Below are positions 46,130 to 56,449 of a stretch of 64,000 nucleotides of DNA, piece by piece. The stretch's first letter is position 1; every line of letters begins with the position of its first letter. The stretch is from Larix kaempferi (lineage: Eukaryota; Streptophyta; Pinopsida; Pinales; Pinaceae): NCBI GenBank assembly GCA_027924585.1, contig BSBM01000370.1, positions 24,423,501 through 24,487,500 on the forward strand, in the 5' to 3' direction. The position numbers were made by a program, and so were the translations under genes. Below the pieces are notes generated by a model. It saw nothing but the letters and a program-made list of their open reading frames with translations. It was not told the DNA's origin and searched no databases.

Positions 46130-46789
46130 CGATGTGATAGTTCATGCACATCAGACTCAGAAGCAGGATTGGAAAACTGCCAGAATCGCTTACATGAGGT
46201 TTCTGCGAGGCGTTGCGCCATGATGACTAAATCCATTCGATGGATTGGCACAGAATTGACTGACACTCCAATTTTTGATGGTTTAACTAAAGTGAGTAAA
46301 TTCATACATACATATGAACAGCAGATTCCAGACGAGCAGCGCATACAATCATTGGATGTAGCACTGCGCGCTACACCCGCAAGATGGTGGGGTGCGCATA
46401 AAGAGAATATTCACACATGGCAAGACTGTCGCAGATTGATACTGCACAGATTTCAGGGAACTACAGCAGAAGTGTTGCACAAATATGATGGACAGAGTGA
46501 CCCCAGGTCACACGTTGAAGCATGTATTCAGCAATGGTCAGATATTCCAGAAGATGAGTGGGTTCACCTATTCATCCACACATTGGATACAGTTCCAAGG
46601 AATTGGTACACTGAAACAGAATTGCGCAGAGGTACTATCAATTGGCCTCTTATGATAGAAAGCTTTCAACTTACCTTCAGCTTTGAGTCAAAACATCCGA
46701 GCATCGACCACGCTTTAAAGTGTATTAAAAAGAAGGTATTTGAACCATGTCTATTACCAGAATATTCCCAACCGGATTGGGCTGTCTAG
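46130..46789 (+). CDS. Second gag-like domain in the pol frame, between protease and RT
   Basis: The frame continues without shift from the TAG at 46127 to a TAG at 46787-46789. The translated region reads KSIRWIGTELTDTPIFDG, FIHTYEQQIPDEQRIQSLDV, ALRATPARWWGAHKENI, LILHRFQGTTAEV, EDEWVHLFIHTLDTVPRNWY. The WW-containing A.WW.....I..W motif and the RF motif are those of a retrotransposon gag domain, different from the one at 43975. It may be a retained second gag-type module; a spacer with structural mimicry is the alternative. After the stop the frame continues [19 protein letters not shown]. Confidence 0.75.
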   Translation, partial: RCDSSCTSDSEAGLENCQNRLHEVSARRCAMMTKSIRWIGTELTDTPIFDGLTKVSKFIHTYEQQIPDEQRIQSLDVALRATPARWWGAHKENIHTWQDCRRLILHRFQGTTAEVLHKYDGQSDPRSHVEACIQQWSDIPEDEWVHLFIHTLDTVPRNWYTETELRRGTINWPLMIESFQLTFSFESKHPSIDHALKCIKKKVFEPCLLPEYSQPDWAV

Positions 46790-49735
46790 ATAGAACATGC
46801 CCTGGAATGCTATAATTTCACCACTGGAGAAGAGGAGGATGATCCTCGCAACATCAATATTCCAGAATCAGAAGGGACGCGCAATGTTGAAGGTCCTCAG
46901 CTTGATATCCCTGCCATTACAGAACACATCAAGCTCAAAAAGATTAACATTGGTACAGAAGCCGAACCCAAGTTTGCTTCTATAGGAGATTATTGGGATG
47001 ATGAAACTGTTGGGCATATTTCAAATTTATTACGTGACTACCAGGATATCTTTCCTACTAATTTCATAGAAATGAAAGGCATCCTAGGAGATTTAGGAGT
47101 AATGCGCATACCTTTGAAAGCAGACGCCAAGCCAGTAAAACAACGCCCATACAGGTTGAATCCGCGATACAAAGAAAAAGTTAGAGAAGAAATTGACAAG
47201 ATGCTCGCCGCAGGTATCATTGAGCCAGTAGAGGAAAGTGATTGGATTAGTCCTATGGTTGTACAAGAAAAGAAGATAAAAGGTGAAATAAGAATCTGTG
47301 TGGATTTGCGCAAGCTGAATGACGCATCAGCGCATGATCCATTTCCCACTCCCTTTACAGATGAAGTGCTTGATAATGTTGGAGGACAAGAGGCTTACTC
47401 CTTCATTGATGGCTTTTCGGGATACCATCATATCAGAATCCATCCAGACGACCGCCATAAGATGACTTTTGCGACTGAATGGGGCTCATTCCAGTATACG
47501 GTAATGCCCTTTGGTCTTAAAAACGCTCCTGCTATCTTCTCTCGAGTCGTTGTTGCTGTATTTAAAGAATTCATTCATAAGTTTCTAGAAGTCTATTTTG
47601 ATGACTGGACTGTATTTGGTTTACTAAAGAACCATATCGGGAACCTGCGCATGATGTTAGAAAAATGTAGACAGCATCAGATTTCCCTTAACTTGAAAAA
47701 ATGTATCTTCTGTGCTCCTTTTGGTATTTTGTTGGGTCATATTGTATGCAGACAAAGACTCCTGATGGATCCTGCGAAGGTTGCCATCATTGCTAATTTA
47801 CCTGTGCCCAACTCAGTCAAACAATTGCACACTACATTGGGACATACAGGGTACTACAGAAAATTTATCAAAGGTTATGCAAAGATCACAGCACCTATGG
47901 AAAGATTGCTGAAAAAGGATTCGAAATTCCAATGGACAGAAGAATACCAACAGAGCTTGGATACACTTAAAGAAAAGATGATCACTGCGCCTATTCTAGT
48001 TTTCCCAGACTGGAGAAAACCCTTTCATGTTCATGTAGATGCTTCTTCCATAGCATTGGGGGTTGTGCTTACACAACCGGGAGAAGGAGGTATTGATCAC
48101 CCGATTGCTTACTCTAGCAGAAAGCTATCCACAGCTGAGAAGAACTACACCACTACAGAAAGAGAAGGACTAGCCATGGTGTATGCCCTACAGAAGTTCA
48201 GACACTACCTATTGGGCGCACATTTTAAAATGTATACTGACCATTCTGCTTTGAAATACTTGGTCAATAAGCCAATGTTAGGGGGAAGAATTTGCAGATG
48301 GCTACTGCTCTTCCAAGAATATGATTTTGAGGTTATTGTAAAGCCAGGTAGATTGAATGCAGGACCTGACCACTTATCTAGGATAGAGTCAGGGGAGGAA
48401 TCTACAAATCTGGAGGACAATCTGCCTGATGCGCAGCTATTTTTTGTTCAAGCAGCAGATGAATATTATTCCGATATCCTTGAGTTTCTCACTACCGAGC
48501 AAGCGCCAGTTGAGTTTACAATCCAGTAGAAGAAGCAACTTGTTGTCAAAGCTGCAGACTTTACTTTGATAGCAGGCCAGCTCTATAAGTTGGGCCCCGA
48601 CGAAGTCTTGCGCAGATGTATCCTACCGCATGAGAAGAACTCCATCATCGCAGAAGCGCACTCAGGAACCGCAGGAGGCCATTTTGCAGGAAAGCCGACT
48701 GCGCAGAAGATCTTAGCCGCAGGTCTTTGGTGGCCGACATTGCATAAGGATACTAAGGAATTCTGCAAATGTTGTGATGTGTGCCAGCGAACAGGAAAAC
48801 CCTCAAGGAGAGATGAAATGCCGCTAAGACCCCAGATAACACTGCGTGCTTTTGATAAGTGGGCCATTGATTTTGTAGGACCTATCAACCCACCAGGAAA
48901 GAGAACCGGCGCAAGATACATCATTACAGCTACTGAATACCTCACCAGATGGGCTGAGGCTAAGCCAGTTAAGAACTGCGACGCTGCCACTGCCGTACAG
49001 TTCATTTTTTAGAACATTATCACTAGGTTTGGATGTCCACTAATTCTAATGAGTGATCAAGGTACACATTTCCTGAATGAGACTATAGAGGCCCTCACTG
49101 AAGAATTCCACATTAGTCACCATAAGAGTACACCCTACCACCCTCAAGCTAATGGTACGGTGGAGGCATTCAATAAGATTCTTGAGAATGCCCTGACGAA
49201 GATCTGTAATCAACAAAGAGATGATTGGGACCTTAGAGTCACAGTTGTATTATGGGCTTACAGAACCACATGCAAAAAACTAACAGGTCACACACCTTTC
49301 AGCTTGGTGTATGGACAAGAAGCAGTTATGCCCATGGAATACATTGTTCCCAGTCTCCGAATTGCACAAATTACAGAAATGGCAGATACTGATACTATGA
49401 GTGAAAGACTCTCACAATTGCTTGCCTTAGAAGAAGACAGACTTTTAGCCGGATTCCATCAACAGGTACAGAAGGCAAGACAGAAAGCTTGGCATGACAA
49501 GCATATTAAGAATAAACACTTTGAAGAAGGAGACTTGGTACTCCTCTATGATAGTAAATTCATCAAGTTTCCGGGCAAGTTTCGTGTACATTGGTTAGGC
49601 CCTTTTCGGGTGACAACGATAACAAAAGGAGGAGCAGTTCAGCTTGCGAAGCTTAATGGAGAATTGCTGCCTACAATGATCAACGGGAGTCCGCTCAAGC
49701 TTTATCGCGACGGCCACTCCGCCCTGTCGACTTAA
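46790..49735 (+). CDS. pol: pol: reverse transcriptase, RNase H and integrase, with two internal TAGs
   Basis: Same frame as gag. RT (about 47150-47780): [60 protein letters not shown] and the catalytic box YFDD (47594-47605). RNase H (about 48000-48400): [46 protein letters not shown] at 48527-48529. Integrase: zinc region [13 protein letters not shown] ... FCKCCDVCQ (about 48650-48790), core Asp in WAIDFVGP (48869), TAG at 49010-49012, second Asp in LMSDQGTHF (49055), Glu in NGTVEAFN (49163), and the C-terminal [11 protein letters not shown] / [14 protein letters not shown] module. All catalytic residues are present. It ends TAA (49733-49735). Only the two TAGs interrupt an otherwise perfect pol. 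Confidence 0.9.
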
Positions 49736-50556
49736 TACATCACTAGAGAGGTGCAGATGTCCAGTGTAGTTGAAAGAGACATCGCATTATCACAGTCTAC
49801 ACGGAAGTCGCGAGACACTTTCAATCTCTGGCTTCCCGCGCAGTTCCGTGAAACATCCGCGCATGTCAAGAAAAGTTTGTTGTGGGCGAACCTATATTTG
49901 CGCTCTTGCGAAGCTTTTCTGGGTCGACGAACTGTCGCTCTTGCGGAGTTCCCTGTGTCAAGTTGCCGCTTGAGGAGTTCTCGTTTTGGACCCCTCTATA
50001 TGCACAGTTATCTATGCTGAAATGACCCGCCGAAAAATTTGAATTACAGTAGTCCTATAACCACTTTGAATATTAATGTAGGATAAGTTCGTTATTTAAT
50101 TGTATCCGCTCTGACAGAGTCGGCTTGATCTCCCTAAGATTTGCATTTATGTCATGCGCCGAAAGCTTTAGCTTCTCCCGGAAGGCTGTCAGAGCCCGTC
50201 CATCACAATTAATGCACCGCGGAAGCGCGTGGGTACAAGTCTTATCAATTCATGCAGAGTCGCCTATAGCTAGTAACCCCACTTGCCCGCATTTACTATC
50301 GCCTTTACCTATAAATACCCCGCACTTGTATATTTTTGGGTTACTTTTCTCGAGTTGCATAGTCTTGTTTGAGAATCTAAGTTATTGTTTTCAGAGCCGA
50401 GTTGTGCAGAGTGTTTCCTTTGTTTCAGCGTTCGTATCCTATGCTGTTCCGCCATTTGTCTGCTTAAGCTCTTGTTGTCTATACCAGTTCACGACGGAGA
50501 ACCTGTCAACTGCAGAAGTTGTTCGTCAGTTCCTGCGCCGAGGCTTAGATTTTGGC
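49736..50556 (+). promoter_or_regulatory. Spacer with internal TATA box before the extra ORF
   Basis: TATAAATA at 50310-50317 (context ttacc|tataaata|ccccgc) lies 240 bp before the ATG at 50557. The frame of the extra ORF is formally open from 50125, but this upstream part has hydrophobic, Cys-rich translation unlike the rest. A separate promoter and 5' leader therefore explain the spacer better than coding. No other gene was seen. Confidence 0.5.
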
Positions 50557-53217
50557 ATGTCTACTCCGGTGACGGCCTCGGCTTACATGCACCTTGGTTA
50601 TACTGATCCCAGACAATCTTCGGGCATGAGAGCATCTCAGCAGCAACAGCCAGAAGAGCCCGTTCCAGAGCCGTTGGCCACTATGGTGAATTATATTCCG
50701 CCGCGTCCAGACGATGCACCCGAGGTGCATATTCCGAAAAATGCAAAGTATCCGATTCTGTTGCCTCCATTGCCGGAAGGCGTGCGACAAGAAGGGTCCC
50801 TGCTTGGACACCTTCCACTGGTCAAGTTTTCTGATTTTAACTTGGGCGACTACAGAACATATCCTCAGTTTGCGCCAGATCGCTATCTGACGGTAGTCCA
50901 CAATACCACCAGAAAGGTTGATGAATTCGTCCCCAAGGAATTCGCAGCAAATTTAGAGAAGTCTGGACTATTGAACTTGTTGAAGCTACCGCACTTCGGG
51001 CGTAGCAACGAAGTCAATGCAGTTGTTAAGGCACTGCTATCCTGCGTTCATGGTGGTTACCTTTGGATGGGGAGGCCAATTGATTTCAATGTCGACTTAA
51101 TCCATCGCATTATCGGCTTATCTAAAGCTGGTAAGGACCCAAATATTCATCTGGTTGGAAAGGACAAAGACAGAAAGTTAGCTGCACAGTTGGTGCAGAA
51201 GTACAAATTGACAAGAGGAGGTTGGGCTTATGACCTCACGATCGTGGAGGACAAAGCACTTAGATTTACAGGCAGTCTGCTTGCCGGCAGACTTCTCACA
51301 AAGTGCAGACCGAAAGAATTTACCGAAGCTGTCGTCGAGCTCGCTATCGCAGCTGCGGAGGGAGAGCAGTACAATTGGTCTCTCTTCCTCCTCAATTCTT
51401 TCTTGGAAGACTGTCGGAACGTCCAAGACAACCCCGGTCAGTTGTTCCATTTTTCTTGGCTTTTAATTTTATGCGCCTTGGTCGGTTGGAAGGAGCCCCC
51501 GAACACTCAGTTCCTTCTGCGCCGCGCAGGAGAAGTTGCAGGAATGCGATATGTCAACCTCTGGGATTCTAGCAATCCCGCGAAGTGCAAGATGAACCGC
51601 GCTGTATTTTGTGAATACTACCATCTCCTTAGAGATACCATTCAGGAAATGCCGAGGCTGAGTGAGGAGACAACAAAGATATATAAAGGAAAGTTGGTTT
51701 TTTCTGCCAACTTGCATGAAATTTACCTCCGCCCTTGCGGCATTCAAGAAGAATGGGCCGTAGGCCTTTACAGGATGACCACTGAAGATGTTGAAGAAAC
51801 TATCAAGTCTTGGTCGGATGAATGGAGGGAGGCCGCCGAAATCGCATCCGCGATGCCGCCTCCTACGGCGCAAGAAAAGGATAAGGGCAAGGAGGCCCCT
51901 GAGCAAAGAAGTGATGAAGGTTCGACAGAACCAGCAACTAAGAAGCAAAAGGTGTCGCATCCCCCTGAGACCATTCCCTCGGGGATCGACCAGTATTTAG
52001 CGGAGCAATTTCGCGAGCTGCGGACCGCGCACGCTCACATCAGAAGTGCTCTGGACCTGCAGTTCGTGGAACTAAAAGGTCTCGCAGGAAGAGTTGCGCA
52101 GACCCCCTCGCCAGCATCTACTTCGCAGGCGCCACAAGCAACCACAAGTACTGAACGAGTTGAAGTACTTGCAGAGAGGCATACTGTCGTGCACATTCCG
52201 CCTACAAGCATGACACTTCCGGATCCTTTGGCTGCATTGCAGGTAAGCGCAGTTGGGCCCGTTGAAATAAATTTGTCTATGATCCCCATAGAAACTCTGT
52301 AGCTAGTGCAAGAGAAATTTTCTGTTGAGTTGAGAGCTAGAGAGCTCTCTACCTTCCATGCGAACCAAAGACTGCAATCGCAGGAGCTAGAGCTGAAGGC
52401 AGGCTACAAGAATATCTCCGAGAAGCTCGCACTTTATGAGGCACAAGACATTGGCATAAGAAACATAGTTGATGAAATTGCTCAGGAGTTGCCGGCCTGC
52501 GAGATTCAACCAGACCTTCCTCTGGTTGAGAAAGTTCAAATTATTGGTGGAAGGGTGAAAACCCTAGAGCACGAAATAGTTGCTATGACTAAAGACCATA
52601 GAACGCAGATCACCGAGTTAGAAGCTCGTGTTGCAGCGCAGTCTACAGATGATAGGAAGGAACAATTTGAAGCGTTGCGCAGAACTTCCACACAACTGAA
52701 GAGCAGAGCAGGTGAAGCCGAGAACCTAATGAACCAAGATATGGAGGCTTGGACGGAGCTTGAGACGCTCCCTTTCAAAGTTGGTCTTTTGGAACAGGTA
52801 CAAGTTGCAGAACAGTCCCTAACTGTTTTGACTGAAGAAGCTAAGGCCTTGGAAGGCTTAGCAAAAATGAGGAAAATGAGTGAAGTGCGCAGAATCCAAC
52901 AGCAACTGCACAAGCTCATAAATGAAGATGCAAAACTCACCAACAACATTCAGCCATTTATGGATGAGTATGTTGACCTCGCTGCCCAAGTCGAGGCAAA
53001 GATCAAAGAAATTGCAGAATCTCAACAGGTGGTTGATGCAATAACTGAAGAAGAAGCCACTGCAGAAATGGTGCAGACAGCTGTGGAGTGCATCGATGAA
53101 ATGGATTCTGCTATTGCGCAGTGGAAGAAAACATTTGCTGAGACCCAAGCAAAAGCAGATGCGCAAGTAAAGCGACCACACGCTAGTGCGAGTGGCTCGA
53201 GGGCGAGCCACAAGTAA
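50557..53217 (+). CDS. Extra ORF downstream of pol: globular domain plus coiled coil, one internal TAG
   Basis: The frame opens at 50125, but I choose ATG 50557 (MSTPVTASAYMHLGY) because a TATA box precedes it and the upstream residues look non-coding. TAG at 52300-52302 is the only stop before TAA at 53215-53217. Residues about 40-330 form a globular domain: LPLVKFSDFNLGDY, VPKEFAANLEKSGLLNLLKL, VNAVVKALLSCVHGGYLWM, GRPIDFNVDLIHRIIGLSK and WLLILCALVGWKEPPNT. The layout resembles the plant transposon-associated domains found in additional ORFs of Athila/Tat elements (inference, not identified). A KKQKVSHPP nuclear-localisation-like patch follows (about 51940). After the TAG the product is almost all charged coiled coil (LRARELSTFHANQRLQ..., EAKALEGLAKM, AAQVEAKIKEIAES). 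No transmembrane env-like features were seen. Confidence 0.75.
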
Positions 53218-53229
53218 GTGCTAGGGGCC

Positions 53230-54655
53230 CGTTGGAGCCTAGGCCGCAACTATGGTAAAAGCTGCAAATTTTGAGGAAAAAGCACAAGTGTTGAAAGGAA
53301 AGTGCTAATTTTGAATAAGCACCAATTTTTGGGCAGAAGTAAACGGTGCGCAGTACGGTGCCAGATGGATGAGCTCAGTGCAGACTACGGACCAGAATTC
53401 GCGGAGCTCGCGCGCACACGTCATAGAAGAATGAATGTGGCCGAGTAGAAAGCTCAGATACCACAATAAATGAAGCGATGGAGTAGAGGGCTCATCTACC
53501 CTCATTAAGGCTAAGTACAGAAGTTATGGTTGTTCTGATCAAGGAAGAGCAACGGACCAAAGCATTGAAGACGAAGGACAAGGAGCAGTGAACGATGAAG
53601 CGGCGCCCATACTCGTAATCTGCGCCGAAAATCTTGGAACCTGCAGGAAATGGCGACGTGACTGCAAACGGCGCCTACAGTACACCTAGCCATGTCCGTG
53701 GTTAGGGTTTTTGGGAATTACTGCTGGGAAAGGCCCACAGTTTTGTAAAGGTGCGACCGTCATGGCCACCTATATATATGTGTAATCGTAAGGGAAGAAG
53801 GCGAGACGTAGGTTAGCTGTTTGAGGTAAGCTAGCTAGTAGTGAGTCTTCTATTATGTTGTTAGGAGACAAGAGTTAGAACTGGATAGCTGTGAAGCTAA
53901 TCCCTGAGTTGTAGATAGTCTGAGTCGACGTCTGAACTATTGTAATCTCTATAGAGGAAGAGACTAGGTCTAAGAGAAGGGCTCCCAGCTGTGTGCGTGG
54001 AGTTTCCTGGAAAGATCTAAGGCTGCAGCTGTGTGCGCAACATATTGTGTAATTCTATCTTTGAGATTAATATAAGACTCCCGTGGACGTGGTTTCCCCG
54101 TGGAGGTGAACTTCATAATCCTCATTGTTATGATGCTGTGTTGTGTGATTGTGTGTTTAATTCACTATCTGTGTACATGAACCTTGCGTTATCTTCATGA
54201 ATATGTTAAGTAAGGCTTGAAGCTTCCTTGATAGTTATAATCATTGAGTGTCAAAGGAACTTGTAGAACGTTGTCGCTGCGGCAATAGAGGAATGCATCA
54301 CTACGCTGGGTGCGCGAGCAGAAAGGATACATAGAGTGTCGACGCAGAGGATAGTCGCCTCGTGCGCTGAAGCGGAGGTACCGCGCAGCTAGGCTGGAAG
54401 TGAGCTTCAGCCCTGTTGCACTGAAGTCTGCGGAAGAGTAAGACGTCCGCCTTAAGGAATTAGAAAGGAAGAAAGGGAGAAGATCGTAGTCTCCGCATCG
54501 CCTAGGTTAAGGAAATCTGATTCCTTAGCCCCCCCATAGCCACTTCGGGTGAGACCTCGAGCTGCTGCGCATCTCGTTGCCGAGAGGGCCAGTGCGCCAA
54601 GGGGTTTTGTTGCTGCGCTTCATTAAAACCCGGGTCTGTCCAAAAGCAGCCAACA
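53230..54655 (+). repeat. 3' LTR (1426 bp)
   Basis: Matches 41498-42923 along its whole length. The first base is C rather than T. A short purine-rich GCTAGGGG precedes it (53220-53227). It ends AGCAGCCAACA, directly followed by the target duplicate GTTGG. Confidence 0.95.
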
Positions 54656-56200
54656 GTTGGTGGGGATGAACTGAGCATCATGGCTCATGACATCTATTTT
54701 CTAATGGGGATTCCACACTAGGGAGTGCGAGAGCCAGTCCCTCCTCAGATGGAGGGAGGGACAATTCACAGTTTAGTGGATCGATTTTGTGACGGTGACT
54801 AGAGTACTCTTAACTCTGGTCAGATTCTGATGAGCCATCTAAGGGCTCTGCCGGTGAGGGCTGTTGCGACAGCCGTGGTGAGAGTATTGGGGGTTGTGTC
54901 CCCAACTGTATTACTGGAGGGCAGCTAGCTCTAGTGGAGCGGATTCCTGTGAGTCGGACTATAGCCTGGGGGTCGATGCTATTGCAAACGATGACTAGGA
55001 AGATGATGGATCTACAACGGGGAGGTCAAAGCAGGAAATTCTTCTTCGGGAGTGTGTTGTGCTTGTATTTCTTTGAGCGATACCCTTCCCTGAGGCCAAT
55101 GTAGTGGTGCCTCAGAGGGGGCCTTAGGAGCCCCGGATGATGTATTGGGGGAGGATCATGCCCCGGACCCTGGTCTGGTGGTGATCCTGTGGGGGCCTAT
55201 TACACCCCACAGATTTTGGATGTATGGGAGGGGAGGATTAAGGGGATGGAGCGACACCCCTAGAGTGGCATGGAATACATGGGAGATCTAGAGTTGCCTC
55301 CTCCATATGGTGGATTCGATGCTTCAGGTACGATTATATGGTTGTATTTTTTATAGTTACATATAATTTTTTGTACATATTTTATTTTTGCACATGTGCT
55401 ATATATATATATATGTATGTATGTATGTTTATCATGTACTGATGACAATTTCCCCTTTGTGATGCAGATATTGGTCTTGTACGACCGGCTCGTCAGGCAG
55501 GACAAGGGCGTCCTTGAGTTAGGGGACACACACACACACACACACACAAACACATATATGTTTATCATGTACTAATGACAATTTCCCCTTTGTGATGCAG
55601 ATATTGGTCTTGTACGATCGGCTCATCAAGCGGGACAACTGCGTCCTCGATTTAGGGGAGACCGACCGGCAACTCGAGCTGGTATGATTATTGCAGGTGT
55701 TGCTGCAGCTGGAGGAGCAGTGGCGAAGGGGGTCCTATTGGAGGGGCAGGTGCAAGAGTAGCTCCTATTGGAGAGGCTGCTGCAAGAGATCCAAAGGAGG
55801 AATTTGTTGTTGACATGGAGTAGCGGTTGGGTGCTATGTCTGCAGGGATTGATGAAAGGGGTTTTGTCGATCTTGAGGATGATGTGTTAGTGTCGACTCT
55901 TCATCTTCCAACTGAGTGTGGGATGACTTGGTGACCCATTATGCATAGGTTAGCGGTGGCCTGCCATATAGCGAGAGATGTGCTGGGGGGTGCGGCTCCT
56001 CCGCCACGACATAGGCTGTGACATGGACTTGGACCGGCTCAGAGACCAGACCCAGGGGTAGCTCGAGGAGAGGTTGTGCATCCTTTAGCCATTATGGGAC
56101 CCCGAGATCCAATAGCTGGTGGGGCAGCTTGATATTGTATAGGGCCTTGAGATCCATTTTCTATATGGTTTTGATGATCCTATGGGAGTTAGTTTATATA
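54656..56200 (+). pseudogene. Antisense gene relic in P, part 2 (PMD-like, with an intron)
   Basis: Continues the relic interrupted at 41497: GDELSIMAHDIYFLMGIP, then VREPVPPQMEGGTIHSLVDRF. At 55020-55310 in shifting frames come FFFGSVLCLYFFERYP, PQRGP.EPRMMYWGRIMPRT and GMEYMGDLELPPPYGGFDAS. A donor CAG|GTACG at 55327/55328 and an acceptor GATGCAG|ATATTGG at 55467/55468 bound a 140-bp intron. The next exon start is duplicated, and the second copy leads into GDRPATRAG and a DLDRLRDQTQ... coiled-coil-like stretch (about 56015-56110). The gene-body style fits plant mobile domain proteins with a coiled-coil tail. Numerous stops; it encodes nothing intact. Confidence 0.4.
55427..55655. repeat. 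Duplicated exon start separated by a (CA)n tract
   Basis: A block of about 95 bp containing the intron end, the acceptor GATGCAG and the exon start ATATTGGTCTTGTACGA is present at about 55427-55525 and again at 55560-55655, period 133. A CA microsatellite (55526-55549) lies between them; an AT/GTAT microsatellite precedes at 55400-55428. Confidence 0.85.
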
Positions 56201-56272
56201 TGATGTATCCCCCACAAGGAATTTTTGTATATGCCCCGAGAGGGCCATTTTGTATATGACACATTCTTGGTG

Positions 56273-56297
56273 ATATATATATATATATATATATATA
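56273..56297. repeat. (AT)n microsatellite
   Basis: Twenty-five bases of alternating A and T directly abut the hairpin at 56299. Confidence 0.95.
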
Positions 56298-56298
56298 A

Positions 56299-56421
56299 GC
56301 AACATGAACCATACATACACAACATACACAAGAGAAGTATATATAAACCCATTTTTTGTGGCATATGTCTATACTTCTCTTGTGTATGTTGTGTATGATA
56401 TGGATGTATGGTTCATGTTGC
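56299..56421. repeat. Long inverted repeat (hairpin), arms of 44 and 52 bases
   Basis: The left arm 56299-56342 starts gcaacatgaaccatac and the right arm 56370-56421 ends gtatggttcatgttgc. They are complementary throughout except for about nine extra bases in the right arm. The loop is 27 bases. It could be a miRNA-like foldback, a tiny MITE or a replication-made palindrome. It lies at the end of the PMD-like relic, just before the P leader. Confidence 0.85.
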
Positions 56422-56449
56422 CTATATGTTGATGTGATGCATATGTATT

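Larger units (their letters stand above)
41498..54655 (+). mobile_element. Full-length Ty3/gypsy element with amber-interrupted gag-pol and an extra 3' ORF
   Basis: LTRs of exactly 1426 bp (41498-42923, 53230-54655), TGTTGG/CCAACA ends and a perfect target duplication GTTGG (41493-41497, 54656-54660). Order: LTR, tRNA-Glu-type PBS repeated three times, gag-pol in a single frame (43151-49735), a spacer with a TATA box, an extra sense ORF (50125 or 50557 to 53217), a short purine tract, LTR. Gypsy domain order (RT, RNase H, integrase) is clear; there is no chromodomain, which together with the extra 3' ORF suggests the Athila/Tat side. LTRs differ at roughly 3% of sites by eye, mostly transitions. 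The GC-rich coding style differs from the flanks. Confidence 0.95.

Noticed and set aside
49751-50020. 89-codon ORF between pol and the extra ORF
   Set aside because: Out of frame with both neighbours, no motif; treated as spacer.
50125-50556. Upstream 144 codons as a signal peptide and membrane part of an env-like protein
   Set aside because: The stretch is hydrophobic and Cys-rich but overlaps a good TATA box and leader; an env assignment is not supported.
51469-51960. 163-codon minus-strand ORF opposite the extra ORF
   Set aside because: Cys/Arg-rich shadow of the plus-strand ORF; no independent support.
55260-55568. Minus-strand ORF with VCVCVCV run
   Set aside because: Produced by the CA and AT microsatellites.
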